A stretch of 20,879 nucleotides of DNA from Candidatus Methanoperedentaceae archaeon (GTDB lineage Archaea; Halobacteriota; Methanosarcinia; Methanosarcinales; Methanoperedenaceae): the NCBI GenBank assembly GCA_027371625.1, contig DAHXMQ010000184.1, forward strand, positions 1-20,879, read 5' to 3'. Shown in pieces: positions 1 to 7,829 of this stretch. The notes beneath the pieces are model-generated. The model was not told the origin of the DNA and did not search any database. It saw only the letters and a list, made by a program, of their open reading frames with translations. Position numbers and translations under genes: made by a program. Every line of letters begins with the position of its first letter. Position 1 is the first letter of the stretch.

Positions 1-243
1 TTGGAATCTTTAATCTGGACTACTCCCGCGCCAGATAAAAGATCGATATAATACATTTTTTTATAAAAATTAGGTATTATTTTTGTATAAACTCCACCAA
101 GATATGAAAGTAAAAAAAATTAATTTCAAAGCAGACCAAGGTCCAACTTGATAATAAACCCCTTTATCTATTTTCGAAATTTGATTGCACTGTTCTGTTA
201 GCCTATCCAGTTTAAGCCCTAGCCAAGTTTTATCTTTTTTCAT
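1..243 (-). pseudogene. TcmP-like (three-Cys-motif partner) protein, N-terminal part, frameshifted and cut by the window edge
   Basis: Reading the minus strand from ATG 243-241 gives about 60 codons (starting MKKDKTWLGLKLDRLTEQC) that run to the motif GPWSALKLI and then stop at about 72. Dropping one T from the run of eight T (A on the plus strand, about 111-119) restores a frame that continues LSYLGGVYTKIIPNFYKK, then MYYIDLLSGAGVVQIKDS to the window edge. The YIDLLSGAG stretch looks like motif I of a class I methyltransferase fold, and the WSALKL...YTKII...YYIDL order resembles what I remember of TcmP proteins, which are partners of phage-defence-type three-Cys-motif proteins. The frameshift may be real decay or a homopolymer sequencing error. 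The gene continues past base 1. The family call is from memory and moderate; the two-frame reading is seen directly. Confidence 0.5.
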
Positions 244-297
244 GAGATGAAACCATGATTTTAAACCAATTTTAGTCCGACATTTATTTGCTACAGA

Positions 298-307
298 CCT
301 TATAAAC
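298..307 (-). promoter_or_regulatory. TATA-like element for the TcmP-like gene
   Basis: On the minus strand this reads GTTTATAAGG, a good archaeal TATA-box match, about 55-60 bp upstream of the ATG at 243. That would leave a leader of roughly 30 nt. No clear Shine-Dalgarno sequence precedes the ATG. Confidence 0.35.
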
Positions 308-410
308 TACTATCCTTGCAGGGTGAAAGTATTTTTGTTGCATAAAATTCGTTTTAGCGTTATCGGCAGGTAGCTACTTTCTAAAATTGATGTAACAATT
401 ACAAAAAGCA

Positions 411-418
411 CATATATC
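411..418 (+). promoter_or_regulatory. TATA-like element of the cyclophilin gene
   Basis: CATATATC is centred about 25 bp upstream of the cyclophilin ATG, and no Shine-Dalgarno sequence lies between them. This spacing suggests transcription starting at or next to the start codon (leaderless mRNA). Confidence 0.35.
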
Positions 419-438
419 ATCAATCCCTCTAAGCATCC

Positions 439-870
439 ATGCCAAACAAAACCGCAATCCTCGAAACCCAGAAAGGCACCATAAAATTCGAACTCAAAGA
501 ACAGGAAGCCCCCATCACCACAAAGAACTTCATAGACCTCACAAACAAAGGCTTCTACAACAACCTCACCTTGCACGGCGTCGAGCCCGGCTTCGTCATC
601 CAGGGCGGCGACCCAAAAGGCAATGGCACAGGTGGCTCAGGAAAGACCATACCTCTTGAGATAGCCCCGACGCTCACCCACAAAAAAGGTGCAGTAGGCA
701 TGGCGCGCTCCCAAGATCCGGACAGTGCCTCCTCGCAATTTTATATCTGCCTTGAAGACGCGAAGTTCCTCGATAAGAATTATGCCGTTTTCGGTCAGGT
801 AACAGAAGGCATGGACGTCGCTGCGAAAATCAGGAAGGGAGACAGGATACTGAAAGCGACGATAACCTAA
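439..870 (+). CDS. Cyclophilin-type peptidyl-prolyl isomerase with catalytic Arg replaced by Gly
   Basis: A 143-residue single-domain cyclophilin without signal peptide, so cytoplasmic. Family motifs are clear: [17 protein letters not shown] (residues 50-66), [18 protein letters not shown] (88-105) and [11 protein letters not shown] (111-121). Cyclophilins speed cis-trans isomerisation of X-Pro bonds during folding. In the usual FHR-x-x-PGF motif the Arg (Arg55 of human CypA) is the main catalytic residue; here the motif is LHGVEPGF with Gly47 (codon GGC at 577-579, one base from the Arg codon CGC). The CypA Trp121 position is Phe110 and the His126 position is Tyr115, as is common in prokaryotic members. 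Catalysis may be weak, with a chaperone or binding role left. It stands alone, divergent from the TcmP-like gene and convergent with the BofA-like gene. Confidence 0.93.
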   Translation: MPNKTAILETQKGTIKFELKEQEAPITTKNFIDLTNKGFYNNLTLHGVEPGFVIQGGDPKGNGTGGSGKTIPLEIAPTLTHKKGAVGMARSQDPDSASSQFYICLEDAKFLDKNYAVFGQVTEGMDVAAKIRKGDRILKATIT

Positions 871-893
871 TTCTTATAGTACAATGCCTTGTT

Positions 894-1139
894 TTAGAAA
901 GCTATGTGCAAATGATTGAGCAATATAACAAGGATGGCTCCCGGTATCCCACCAAAGGCGCAAACCAGTATCGCAGGGATGGTATAAGCTATCCCTAATT
1001 TAAAAATAAAATTCGCAACAATAAGAAGAATGAGACCCAGCACGGTATTTACGATTAGGTGTCCAATAGATTTAAGAATATAATACGCGGCGATTACAGC
1101 CAGAATTACCAGTACCAAAATTAAAATTTCAAATGCCAT
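894..1139 (-). CDS. BofA-like (pro-sigmaK processing inhibitor family) small membrane protein
   Basis: An 81-residue, almost wholly hydrophobic protein with about three membrane segments (roughly residues 3-20, 27-47 and 52-75). The order 'LIVNTVLGLILLIVANFIF' followed by 'IPAILVCAFGGIPGAILVILL' matches the BofA family, in which VNTxLGL and GIPGxxLxxLL are typical. In Bacillus BofA restrains an intramembrane protease at sporulation; archaea lack that pathway, so the role here is unknown. The start is the only ATG near the hydrophobic segment. There is no Shine-Dalgarno sequence, but a TATA-like element sits about 27 bp upstream. Confidence 0.7.
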   Translation of the reverse strand: MAFEILILVLVILAVIAAYYILKSIGHLIVNTVLGLILLIVANFIFKLGIAYTIPAILVCAFGGIPGAILVILLNHLHIAF

Positions 1140-1161
1140 GTTTTTATCTTAGTCGTTCTTT

Positions 1162-1171
1162 CATTAAAAAT
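1162..1171 (-). promoter_or_regulatory. TATA-like element of the BofA-like gene
   Basis: The minus strand reads ATTTTTAATG, centred about 27 bp before ATG 1139, with no ribosome binding site between. This is compatible with a leaderless transcript. Support is spacing and composition only. Confidence 0.25.
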
Positions 1172-1194
1172 CTTCTGATGCCGCAAAATAGGCA

Positions 1195-2265
1195 TTAAGG
1201 GATAATCTCGCACCCGTTATTAAACTCGGGATAGTCAAAATCCGAGCGCCTGACAGTTCCTTTTTCAATAAGCTTCACAACACGAGGCAGCGCGTTATGT
1301 AATTCACCTACAAGATGCCCGACCGTCGTGCAGATAAGAGAATATCCGTTCTCCCTGAGCATATCCTGTGCCTTATTCACGAACAGGCACCTCCCGCCGC
1401 AGATGTGGAAGATATCGCACGAGATGCATGGCTCGCCCACACGCACCTTATTGCAAAGGGAAAACGGTGAATCGTTGAATATTGAGCCAACAACAGAGAA
1501 ATCAAAATCAACCGATACCGGACAGGCTGAAACCCTGCCATCCGGCATTATTGTAAAAAAATCAATCCCCGAGCCGCATCGAAGTTTAGAATCCTTACCT
1601 GAAAGCAGGGAATTCATAATGCCTGTAAATGGAACAATCCCCGAATATCTGCCTTTTCGCATCTCTGAAAGCCACCACTCAACGAGCGAGGAAATGCCTT
1701 TATTGTACGAGCAAATCCAATCTTCAATTCTATCTTCTGCGCCCTCCCAGAACATTTCAAAACTGAGCTGCCAGTGAACATGGTCGAAAAACCCCGTGTC
1801 CAGAAGATGGCGCACATTTTCATAGATATCCGTGCCCTGTGCCACCGTCATCCTTGCAACGAGATATCCATGAAAACCTTTTTGCCTTATAATCCCAATG
1901 TTCTCGATTATCCTTTCGTAAACACCAATGCCGCGCCACTCATCAGTGACATTCTTTTTCCCGTCGATGGAAACCAGTATTGCATTGAATTTTTCAAGAT
2001 ACTGTGGCTCAATCCTATCTAAAAATAAACCATTTGTCTGGATAACGAAGCGCCCCGGTATTGCATCCATTATTCGTTTCATGGTTTCAATGCGAAGAAG
2101 TGGCTCGCCACCATAAAACTCGATTACAGGGGCGCTGTCTTTTGACAAGAATGACTTGAGATTGCTAATCGAGTACTGGATTTCCTTTGGCTGCGAGTCG
2201 CTTCCACCTCCGCAATATTTACAGTTAAGATTGCATTCCTTCGTCAGGATTATGTGATAATGCAT
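1195..2265 (-). CDS. Radical SAM/SPASM protein, putative peptide-modifying enzyme (AF1577-like)
   Basis: A 356-residue protein counted from ATG 2265. The radical SAM cluster motif CNLNCKYC gives Cys11, Cys15 and Cys18, followed by GGEP (52-55), a SAM-binding feature. The C-terminal SPASM region carries a Cys set at about 230, 248, 280, 283, 289, 293 and 312 (CISCDIFHICGGRC), enough for two auxiliary [4Fe-4S] clusters. The architecture and the opening MHYHIILTKECNLNCKYCGG resemble the archaeal AF1577 family of presumed peptide maturases; substrate unknown. An in-frame TTG at 2292 would add nine residues and overlap the thermosome stop. I prefer the ATG because the protein family begins right before the Cys motif. 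It lies 19 bp downstream of the thermosome gene on the same strand, so the two may be co-transcribed. No Cys-rich precursor peptide is visible next to it. Confidence 0.85.
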   Translation of the reverse strand: MHYHIILTKECNLNCKYCGGGSDSQPKEIQYSISNLKSFLSKDSAPVIEFYGGEPLLRIETMKRIMDAIPGRFVIQTNGLFLDRIEPQYLEKFNAILVSIDGKKNVTDEWRGIGVYERIIENIGIIRQKGFHGYLVARMTVAQGTDIYENVRHLLDTGFFDHVHWQLSFEMFWEGAEDRIEDWICSYNKGISSLVEWWLSEMRKGRYSGIVPFTGIMNSLLSGKDSKLRCGSGIDFFTIMPDGRVSACPVSVDFDFSVVGSIFNDSPFSLCNKVRVGEPCISCDIFHICGGRCLFVNKAQDMLRENGYSLICTTVGHLVGELHNALPRVVKLIEKGTVRRSDFDYPEFNNGCEIIP

Positions 2266-2284
2266 GCGGAGGTAGTTGTTTAAA

Positions 2285-3901
2285 TCATTCAAGACCGCTC
2301 AGGTCAGGCTGTTTCTTGGGATGCTCTTCCTTCGCAGAAGCAATTACATCATCTATCCGCAGAATCATGGAGGCTGTTTCTGTCGCCAGGGTTATTGCCT
2401 GAGTTTTTACACGCAGCGGCTCGATGACGCCGTTTTCCAGCATATCCACAGGTTTACCCTCAAAAACATCAAGACCGACATTCTTATTTCCATGCTCATG
2501 CCGGCTTCGAAGTTCTACAAGCATATCGATTGAGTCAAGCCCGGCATTCTCAGCAAGGGACTTGGGAATGATTTCAAGAGCCTGTGCGAATTTGGTCACT
2601 GCAAGCTGTTCCCTTCCCTCAAGTGTGGAGGCATACTCGCGCAGGTGAAGTGCAAGCTCTATCTCAGGTGCGCCTCCTCCGGCAAGAATCTTCCCGTCTT
2701 CGATTGCCACGCCGACAACGCGCAGGGCATCATGCATAGCCCTGTCAAGGCTTGTGACAACGTGTTCAGTTCCTCCACGCAGCAATATGGAATATGTGCT
2801 TGGATTCTCGCACTGCGTAACGAATATCATTTCCCCGTTGCCGACCATTTTTTCCTCAACAAGTCCTGCATGCCCGAGAGCATCGGGTTTTATCTCATCG
2901 AGGCTTGTGATTATCTTTCCGCCTGTGGCTCTCGACAGCTTCTCAAGGTCGTTCTTCTTCACCCTGTGCGTCACGAAAATACCAGCCTTGGCAAGGAAAT
3001 ACCGCGCAAGGTCGTCCACGCCCTTCTGGCAGAACACAACGTTTGCCCCGCCTTTTATCACCTTATCAGCAGCCTCTCGCACCAATCGTTCCTCCTGCTC
3101 AAGGAACATGCGTGTCTGTCCCACAGCTTCAATGGATATCTCGGACTTTGTCTCGGTCTTCCGCACTTCGATGGGCGCGGCAAGTATCGCAATTTTCGCA
3201 TTTTCTATCCTTGATGGCATGCTCTGGTGGGTTTTTGTCTTATCGAGGATAATACCTGCAATAAGCTCGCTGTCCTCCACGCTTCCTTCCCCGCGCCGCT
3301 CAATGGAGATGTTCTTGATGTTAACAGTCTTTTTCCCGTTTTCCTGTTTCACTATCGACTTCACGGCGCTGACCGCAAGCTCTGAGAGTTTTTCCTTTGA
3401 GAACTCTATTCCTTTCCCTGTAAGCGCGGTTTCTGCTATTTTCCTGAGAGCATCGTCCTCTGCCGTTATCGAAATCTCTGATAGTATCTCTTTTGATTTA
3501 TCCATTGCAAGGTGGTATCCCTGGATGATTGTTGTCGGATGGATTCCCTGCTCCATGAGTTCCTGTGCGCCTTTTAAAAGTTCCCCGGTCAGTACGGCCG
3601 CGGTTGTCGTCCCGTCCCCGACCTCATCGTCCTGCGTCTTCGCCACGTCTGCAACCATTTTTGCAGCAGGATGCTTGATTTTCATCTCATCGAGTATGGT
3701 GGCGCCGTCGTTGGTAATAATCACAAGTCCAGCAGGGTCGACGAGCATTTTGTCCAGACCTTTTGGGCCGAGCGTGGTTCTTACTGCCTCAGCCACAGCC
3801 CGCGCTGCCATGATATTGCTTCGCTTTGCTTCTTCTCCTCTTGTTCGTTCCGTTCCCTGTTTTAAAATGATAATCGGCTGTCCGCCCATTTGACCTGCCA
3901 T
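2285..3901 (-). CDS. ths: Thermosome subunit (group II chaperonin)
   Basis: A 538-residue group II chaperonin, the ATP-driven double-ring folding machine of archaea. Clear motifs are [15 protein letters not shown] (41-55), ITNDGATIL (62-70), the nucleotide/Mg-binding GDGTTT (95-100), and the second nucleotide-site motif [15 protein letters not shown] in the C-terminal equatorial domain, followed by ILRIDDVI. Length is normal. The tail ends [10 protein letters not shown] rather than in the Gly/Met-rich repeat of many thermosomes. The start ATG is preceded by AAAGGAGAA about 7 nt upstream, a strong Shine-Dalgarno sequence. A TATA-like element lies about 95 bp upstream. Confidence 0.98.
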   Translation of the reverse strand: MAGQMGGQPIIILKQGTERTRGEEAKRSNIMAARAVAEAVRTTLGPKGLDKMLVDPAGLVIITNDGATILDEMKIKHPAAKMVADVAKTQDDEVGDGTTTAAVLTGELLKGAQELMEQGIHPTTIIQGYHLAMDKSKEILSEISITAEDDALRKIAETALTGKGIEFSKEKLSELAVSAVKSIVKQENGKKTVNIKNISIERRGEGSVEDSELIAGIILDKTKTHQSMPSRIENAKIAILAAPIEVRKTETKSEISIEAVGQTRMFLEQEERLVREAADKVIKGGANVVFCQKGVDDLARYFLAKAGIFVTHRVKKNDLEKLSRATGGKIITSLDEIKPDALGHAGLVEEKMVGNGEMIFVTQCENPSTYSILLRGGTEHVVTSLDRAMHDALRVVGVAIEDGKILAGGGAPEIELALHLREYASTLEGREQLAVTKFAQALEIIPKSLAENAGLDSIDMLVELRSRHEHGNKNVGLDVFEGKPVDMLENGVIEPLRVKTQAITLATETASMILRIDDVIASAKEEHPKKQPDLSGLE

Positions 3902-3990
3902 AGATATTCTCCTTTATAAAATGTAATTACGTATGGGCTTCTCCAATAACGGATTCAAGCCCTTGGTTTCTGGTGTTTCATGTTTATAAT

Positions 3991-4000
3991 TCTATAAAAA
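3991..4000 (-). promoter_or_regulatory. Candidate TATA box of the thermosome gene
   Basis: The minus strand reads TTTTTATAGA here, about 95 bp upstream of the thermosome ATG, which would give a leader of roughly 65 nt. The space between the divergent thermosome and the gene at 4186 (284 bp) holds this element and the 4125-4134 element; I see no further gene in it. Confidence 0.35.
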
Positions 4001-4124
4001 GCTGACGCTCGAGGCGCGGTGGAACTTGGATGGGCTTTGTCAAGAAATTTTGGTGAAATGTTGGTTGTCGAATCCGTTGTAAAATGAAAACGGTTGATAC
4101 ACAAAGCAATTTATTAATAGTGAC

Positions 4125-4134
4125 AATATATATT
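4125..4134 (+). promoter_or_regulatory. Candidate TATA box of the nucleotidyltransferase gene pair
   Basis: AATATATATT lies about 56 bp upstream of ATG 4186. A start about 25 bp downstream would give a leader of about 30 nt that includes the GGAG ribosome binding site at 4173-4176. Confidence 0.4.
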
Positions 4135-4185
4135 AGTATGGCATGAAAGGTGAAACGCAAAAAATAGTTATTGGAGTTGTATCAG

Positions 4186-4569
4186 ATGAAAACAGCCGTT
4201 CACGTTCAAGGTAGGAAAATCCACAATCCCGCATATAAAACTATCTCCAGAATACTGAAAAAAACCCCGGCTTACTATGAAATGTCGCTTTACCTCATTA
4301 AATCAAGACTTAGCCCGCAGATATTACATACCCTGAGAATAAAAGGTCGATATCAAACACGCAATGGTGCACTTTTAATTTTGCAGAACAACACGGCTTA
4401 CCTTACCCTCGGAGGCAGAATAGAATCTCCAAGGGATTTAAGCAGGCTGAAGAAGATAATGGAGAATAGCAAATATGAAGTCCTAATGCAGTACCCTGCT
4501 TATCCAGAGAATATCAAAAAAATAGAAATGTTCAATAAAATGCTGGGGCGAGCATGGAAAAAGAGTTAA
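4186..4569 (+). CDS. Unknown basic protein paired with a nucleotidyltransferase
   Basis: A 127-residue protein I do not recognise. It is basic (many Lys/Arg), without Cys pairs, signal peptide or membrane segments. The first part (residues 1-50) is predicted mostly helical with a possible DNA-binding look (NPAYKTISRILKKTPAYYEM), followed by a strand-rich stretch. It overlaps the downstream nucleotidyltransferase by 16 bp, so the two are very likely translated together. That tandem arrangement is typical of toxin-antitoxin or abortive-infection gene pairs, but no antitoxin family can be named. ATG 4186 was chosen over the in-frame TTG at 4171 because GGAG (4173-4176) sits 9 nt before the ATG. 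Confidence 0.7.
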   Translation: MKTAVHVQGRKIHNPAYKTISRILKKTPAYYEMSLYLIKSRLSPQILHTLRIKGRYQTRNGALLILQNNTAYLTLGGRIESPRDLSRLKKIMENSKYEVLMQYPAYPENIKKIEMFNKMLGRAWKKS

Positions 4570-5000
4570 TCAAAATAATCAAACTGCTTAACAGGCACAG
4601 AGTAAAGTATCTTCTCATCGGGGGTTATGCTGCTGTACTTTACGGCGTTCCGCGCTCTACTTTTGACATAGATATAGGAATTGCAATGAATCCAGACGAA
4701 ATCAGCAGAACAATGTCGTTGCTGTCGAAACAGAGGTTTGTTGAGCATAACAGATTAGAGGGGGGCGTTAGATTAACCGATGGCAAGGTCAATCTCGATT
4801 TAATGTTTATAGAGAACTACAAATTTAACTTCTTTTGTCAATACCATAAAAAATTAAGATATAAAGGGACAATCATAAAATTGCCTAATATAATGGATTT
4901 GATCAGAATGAAAGAATCTTCCCCACGTGATAGAGATAAGGAAGATGCCCAATACCTGAGAGTTATATTAAGTTCAAAAAAGAAAAAAGGAGTTTTATAG
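4554..5000 (+). CDS. Nucleotidyltransferase-fold protein (AbiEii/MNT-like)
   Basis: A 148-residue protein with the minimal nucleotidyltransferase signature: LLIGGYAAVLYGVPRSTFDI (residues 21-40), where the GG-x-A and the DIDI pair (Asp39 and Asp41) match the metal-binding GG/GS...DxD core, and a later strand VNLDLMF (about 79-85) that can supply the third acidic residue. The C-terminal part KEDAQYLRVIL resembles the helix after the core in AbiEii and related toxins. Such proteins act as toxins or adenylylate or guanylylate partners. The partner here is the overlapping 127-residue protein, not a recognisable HEPN protein. The stop codon (4998-5000) overlaps the last two bases of the convergent tRNA-Gln. 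Domain call is good; the toxin role is inference. Confidence 0.8.
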   Translation: MEKELIKIIKLLNRHRVKYLLIGGYAAVLYGVPRSTFDIDIGIAMNPDEISRTMSLLSKQRFVEHNRLEGGVRLTDGKVNLDLMFIENYKFNFFCQYHKKLRYKGTIIKLPNIMDLIRMKESSPRDRDKEDAQYLRVILSSKKKKGVL

Positions 5001-5070
5001 CCCGGCAAGGATTCGAACCTTGGTCGCAGGATCCAGAGTCCCGCATGATTGACCGCTACACTACCGGGCT
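4999..5070 (-). tRNA. tRNA-Gln (anticodon CTG)
   Basis: A 72-nt cloverleaf: acceptor AGCCCGG pairs with CCGGGCT, anticodon stem CGGGA/TCCTG closes loop CTCTGGA (anticodon CTG, reads CAG), and T-arm CAAGG-TTCGAAT-CCTTG. CCA is not encoded. The minus strand carries a TATA-like element about 26 bp upstream. Its 3' end touches the stop codon of the nucleotidyltransferase gene. Confidence 0.96.
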
Positions 5071-5090
5071 TCGCAAAGCTTGCTAATTAG

Positions 5091-5100
5091 ATTAATAAGT
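5091..5100 (-). promoter_or_regulatory. TATA-like element of tRNA-Gln
   Basis: The minus strand reads ACTTATTAAT, centred about 26 bp before the mature tRNA 5' end, the spacing expected for an archaeal tRNA promoter. Confidence 0.4.
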
Positions 5101-5120
5101 AAAAAGCTTATCGCCGAAGG

Positions 5121-6137
5121 TTATCGTAAATGCCAGTATTGGCGCTGGACTTTTTTTACATCATCCAGCCGCTCCCTTACCTGCGAGCTAACAACATTTT
5201 TTTTCCTTACAGGCTCTTTTCCCATAAAAACCTCTAATACTGCGGCAACAGATTGAGCCAGAAGCTTCAGGTCATAGCCTCCCTCAAGCACACAAGCCTG
5301 CCCTGCGCCGCTCTCTTTTGCGATTGACTTCACGATAGATGCCAGCACTGCAAAACCCTCAACGCTCATCCTCATCTGGGCAAGACCGTCATCTGCGCAT
5401 GCATCGAATCCGGCAGAGACAAGCACAATATCGGGCTTGAACTCAAGTGCCGAAGGAACAAGAACCCCCTCGAACGCTGCAATGAACCCGGCATCGCCAG
5501 TACCAGCAGGCAGGGGAACGTTGATGTTACAACCCTTTCCTTCGCCACTCCCAACCTCATCTATCCATCCTGTTCCGGGATAATGCGGGTACTGGTGGGT
5601 CGAGAAATACAAAACCGAAGCATCATCATAAAAGGCTTCCTGCGTCCCATTTCCATGATGCACATCCCAGTCCACGATAAGCACGCGCTTTTTCCCCTTC
5701 TTCTGCGCATGGCGTGCTGCAATCGCCACGTTATTGAATATACAGAACCCCATACCCCTATCTGGCATTGCATGGTGCCCCGGCGGTCTTACAAGAGCAA
5801 ACGAGGAATCAACTTTTGAAAGTGCATCCACTGCTGATATCGCGCCTCCTGCTGCAAGGAGTGCAACATCATACGAATCCCTGCATAAAACAGTATCGGG
5901 GTCAAGCGGAATTTCAAGCTCGGAATACTTCTTGGCTTTCTCGATGTAATCCTGTGTATGAATATACCGGATCTCCTCAAGGCTTGCGGATTGCGGCTCG
6001 ATCTTCTCCAGCCGCCTCATCAGCCCTGTTTCTTCAAGATGGGCTATTATCGAAAGCAGCCGCTCTTTTCTTTCAGGATGCGAACCGGTCTCATGCTTTA
6101 AGTAGTCGGGATGGTAGATTATAGCGGTTTTATTCAA
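5121..6137 (-). CDS. Histone deacetylase family protein (class II / AcuC-AphA type)
   Basis: A 338-residue zinc amidohydrolase of the arginase/deacetylase fold. It shows YHPDYLKHETGSHPERKERL at the start (residues 8-27), the catalytic His pair in RPPGHHAMPDRGMGF (His121, His122), zinc ligands Asp158 and His160 in VDWDVHHGNG and Asp245 in SAGFDACADD, and the transition-state Tyr288 in LEGGYD. All catalytic residues are present. Members remove acetyl groups from lysine or from small amines such as acetylpolyamines; the substrate here is unknown. The start is a TTG whose bases form TTGA with the stop of the upstream gene, so translation is probably coupled to the split-barrel protein. Length is normal for the family. 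Confidence 0.93.
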   Translation of the reverse strand: MNKTAIIYHPDYLKHETGSHPERKERLLSIIAHLEETGLMRRLEKIEPQSASLEEIRYIHTQDYIEKAKKYSELEIPLDPDTVLCRDSYDVALLAAGGAISAVDALSKVDSSFALVRPPGHHAMPDRGMGFCIFNNVAIAARHAQKKGKKRVLIVDWDVHHGNGTQEAFYDDASVLYFSTHQYPHYPGTGWIDEVGSGEGKGCNINVPLPAGTGDAGFIAAFEGVLVPSALEFKPDIVLVSAGFDACADDGLAQMRMSVEGFAVLASIVKSIAKESGAGQACVLEGGYDLKLLAQSVAAVLEVFMGKEPVRKKNVVSSQVRERLDDVKKVQRQYWHLR

Positions 6138-6532
6138 ACCAGTTTTTTCCCGGCGTTCGGTCCGTATGTGGCATCATATATCTCTTTCACGTGGAAGACA
6201 ATGGCAGCTTTTCCAGGCAGTTTCTTGGCATCCGCCATCTCCTTTGCGCTTGAAAACCGCTCACCCCTTGTTTCGATGTCCACGGTACCTTTTACCTGGT
6301 AGGATTTCTTGGCATCGCCATCGTATGCAACGATCGCCATATTGGGGTTTGATTCGATATTTTTTCTGGTCTTGTTAAAAAAGTTATCCACAAACAGTAT
6401 GTTTTCATCGTCAAGGATTTTCCACATGGTAACGAATACCACATTAGGCTTGCCGCTCTTGTCTGCGGTTGCTATCGGCAGAGGCTTTTGCTTTGAGACT
6501 ACATCCTTTATTTCAGGAGGCATTTTCACCAT
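6134..6532 (-). CDS. Pyridoxamine 5'-phosphate oxidase family (split-barrel flavin-binding) protein
   Basis: A 132-residue protein with the split-barrel pattern of small PNPOx-like proteins: LPIATADKSGKPNVVFV (residues 18-34), ILFVDNFFNKTRKNIESNPN (45-64), MAIVAYD, then KSYQVKGTVDIETRG (75-89). These proteins bind FMN or F420 in the cytoplasm; the substrate cannot be told. ATG 6532 is preceded by GGTGA 7-8 nt upstream; Met4 is an alternative start. Its TGA overlaps the TTG start of the deacetylase gene, forming a two-gene unit. Confidence 0.87.
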   Translation of the reverse strand: MVKMPPEIKDVVSKQKPLPIATADKSGKPNVVFVTMWKILDDENILFVDNFFNKTRKNIESNPNMAIVAYDGDAKKSYQVKGTVDIETRGERFSSAKEMADAKKLPGKAAIVFHVKEIYDATYGPNAGKKLV

Positions 6533-6590
6533 AATTTTATCACCGCTTGCCGTTTAGTATGCATTGGTCATAAATGTTTTGATTTGGATG

Positions 6591-7718
6591 TTATCGAATA
6601 TTCGTCCTCGCAGCCTCTATCAATTCTCGCGTAATTTCAGGCAGCCTTGCGCCCAATCTCCTGCGCTTCCTTGGCTTGCAGTTCTCAAGAGCGTATGCGA
6701 AGATTATAGGTACGCCGACGGTGGCGTCGAGGTAAGGTATCACATTCCCCTCTCCAGCCTTCGGTATCTTGCCCCATGACTTTCCTTCGTTGATCGTTGC
6801 TCCAGAAAGCCCTCCCGTATCCTGTCTGTCAACCGTCACCTGGACAACATAATTCTCACCCGGGCATTCCATCCCGATAATCTGGGAAATCATGGGTCCT
6901 GTTTGCTGCAGGAAATTCTTGGGCACGCCACCCCCAACTTCAAGCACGCCTCTTGGAATATCGTTGAGCATGCTGTTGTGCACGATTGCTGCGCTCTCAA
7001 GCACGTCCATCGTGGGGCTTGGGTCTATGAAATCCTTCGGGTCAAGTTCCTCCGAGGCACCTGCGAGGATTGGGAGATAGCTCGTCCCCATGCCGAGGGA
7101 CGAATCAGCAAAGCTCGGCACGAACACCGGCACGTCGTTTTCTGAGGCACATGCGATGAACGAGCGCTCGGGGTTTTTCGAGGTCTCGCGTACACCGTCG
7201 CCGAGGATTTTATTGTAATACGCCGTCGAGAATTTTTCCGGGAACTTTTTCCTTTCAGCAGCCTTGCTGGTAATCGCCTGAATGACCTTATCCTGCGCTA
7301 TTAACGTGCGCTGCATATCGATATACACGTCGTATATCCTTACCACGTCGTGCTCTGCCAGTTCATTGTCATCTGCGGTAAAATCCCCCTGTTGAACTGG
7401 CAAGCCGTATGCGAAATGTAGGTCATGGTACGTGTTCGCGCCTGTGGTCACAATCCAGTCGATGAAGCCGCGCTCCATCATTTTGATGATGCCACCGCCC
7501 ATGCCGACGGGAGCCATTGCGCCTGCAAGCGTCAGGCAGACGGTTGAGTTGTCGTCTATCATGGTCTTGAAAAGGTGGCAGGCTTCGGCGAGCCTTTTTG
7601 CATTATAGCCCATGCCGTCAAAGACCTCATCTACCAGTTGCGTTATCGTCATGTTTTCTGAGATGGGGATGGGGGATATGGTTTTTCCTTCCCAGTAGTT
7701 GTGTTTCATGTGGTGCAT
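6591..7718 (-). CDS. Deoxyhypusine synthase family protein
   Basis: A 375-residue NAD-dependent aminobutyl-transferase-family enzyme. Seen are the LTLAGAMAPVGMGGGI block (63-78), DWIVTTGANTYHDLHFAYGL (87-106), VPVFVPSFADSSLG (about 196-209), VGGGVPKNFLQQTGP, and TGGLSGATINEGKSWGKI, which contains the SWGK lysine that forms the enzyme-substrate intermediate in human DHS (Lys329). True DHS has a KHH motif where this protein has PKNF; the GGGxPKNF form is typical of the DHS-like branch found in many bacteria and archaea, annotated as homospermidine- or deoxyhypusine-synthase-like. It may therefore modify aIF5A or make a polyamine. ATG 7718 has CAGGAG about 6 nt upstream and is preferred over Met4. 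Confidence 0.93.
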   Translation of the reverse strand: MHHMKHNYWEGKTISPIPISENMTITQLVDEVFDGMGYNAKRLAEACHLFKTMIDDNSTVCLTLAGAMAPVGMGGGIIKMMERGFIDWIVTTGANTYHDLHFAYGLPVQQGDFTADDNELAEHDVVRIYDVYIDMQRTLIAQDKVIQAITSKAAERKKFPEKFSTAYYNKILGDGVRETSKNPERSFIACASENDVPVFVPSFADSSLGMGTSYLPILAGASEELDPKDFIDPSPTMDVLESAAIVHNSMLNDIPRGVLEVGGGVPKNFLQQTGPMISQIIGMECPGENYVVQVTVDRQDTGGLSGATINEGKSWGKIPKAGEGNVIPYLDATVGVPIIFAYALENCKPRKRRRLGARLPEITRELIEAARTNIR

Positions 7719-7770
7719 AATCGGCTCCTGATTTTATCGATACCTGAATTTGTTTTCAGATGTAAAGGGG

Positions 7771-7780
7771 GATATTTAAG
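7771..7780 (-). promoter_or_regulatory. TATA-like element of the deoxyhypusine-synthase-family gene
   Basis: The minus strand reads CTTAAATATC, about 57 bp before ATG 7718, which would leave a leader of about 30 nt carrying the ribosome binding site. Confidence 0.4.
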
Positions 7781-7829
7781 AATTGCTGATTATGGTGAAA
7801 CTAAAAGACGCAAACTCACATTCACGTAT

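Noticed and set aside
2754..3893. A 379-residue open frame opposite the thermosome gene.
   Set aside because: It is the mirror of a strongly conserved chaperonin gene, is Ser/Phe-rich without any domain, and has no promoter or ribosome binding site.
4054..4083. A 9-codon frame after GGTGA in the thermosome/nucleotidyltransferase gap.
   Set aside because: Too short and without any protein-like pattern; likely chance.
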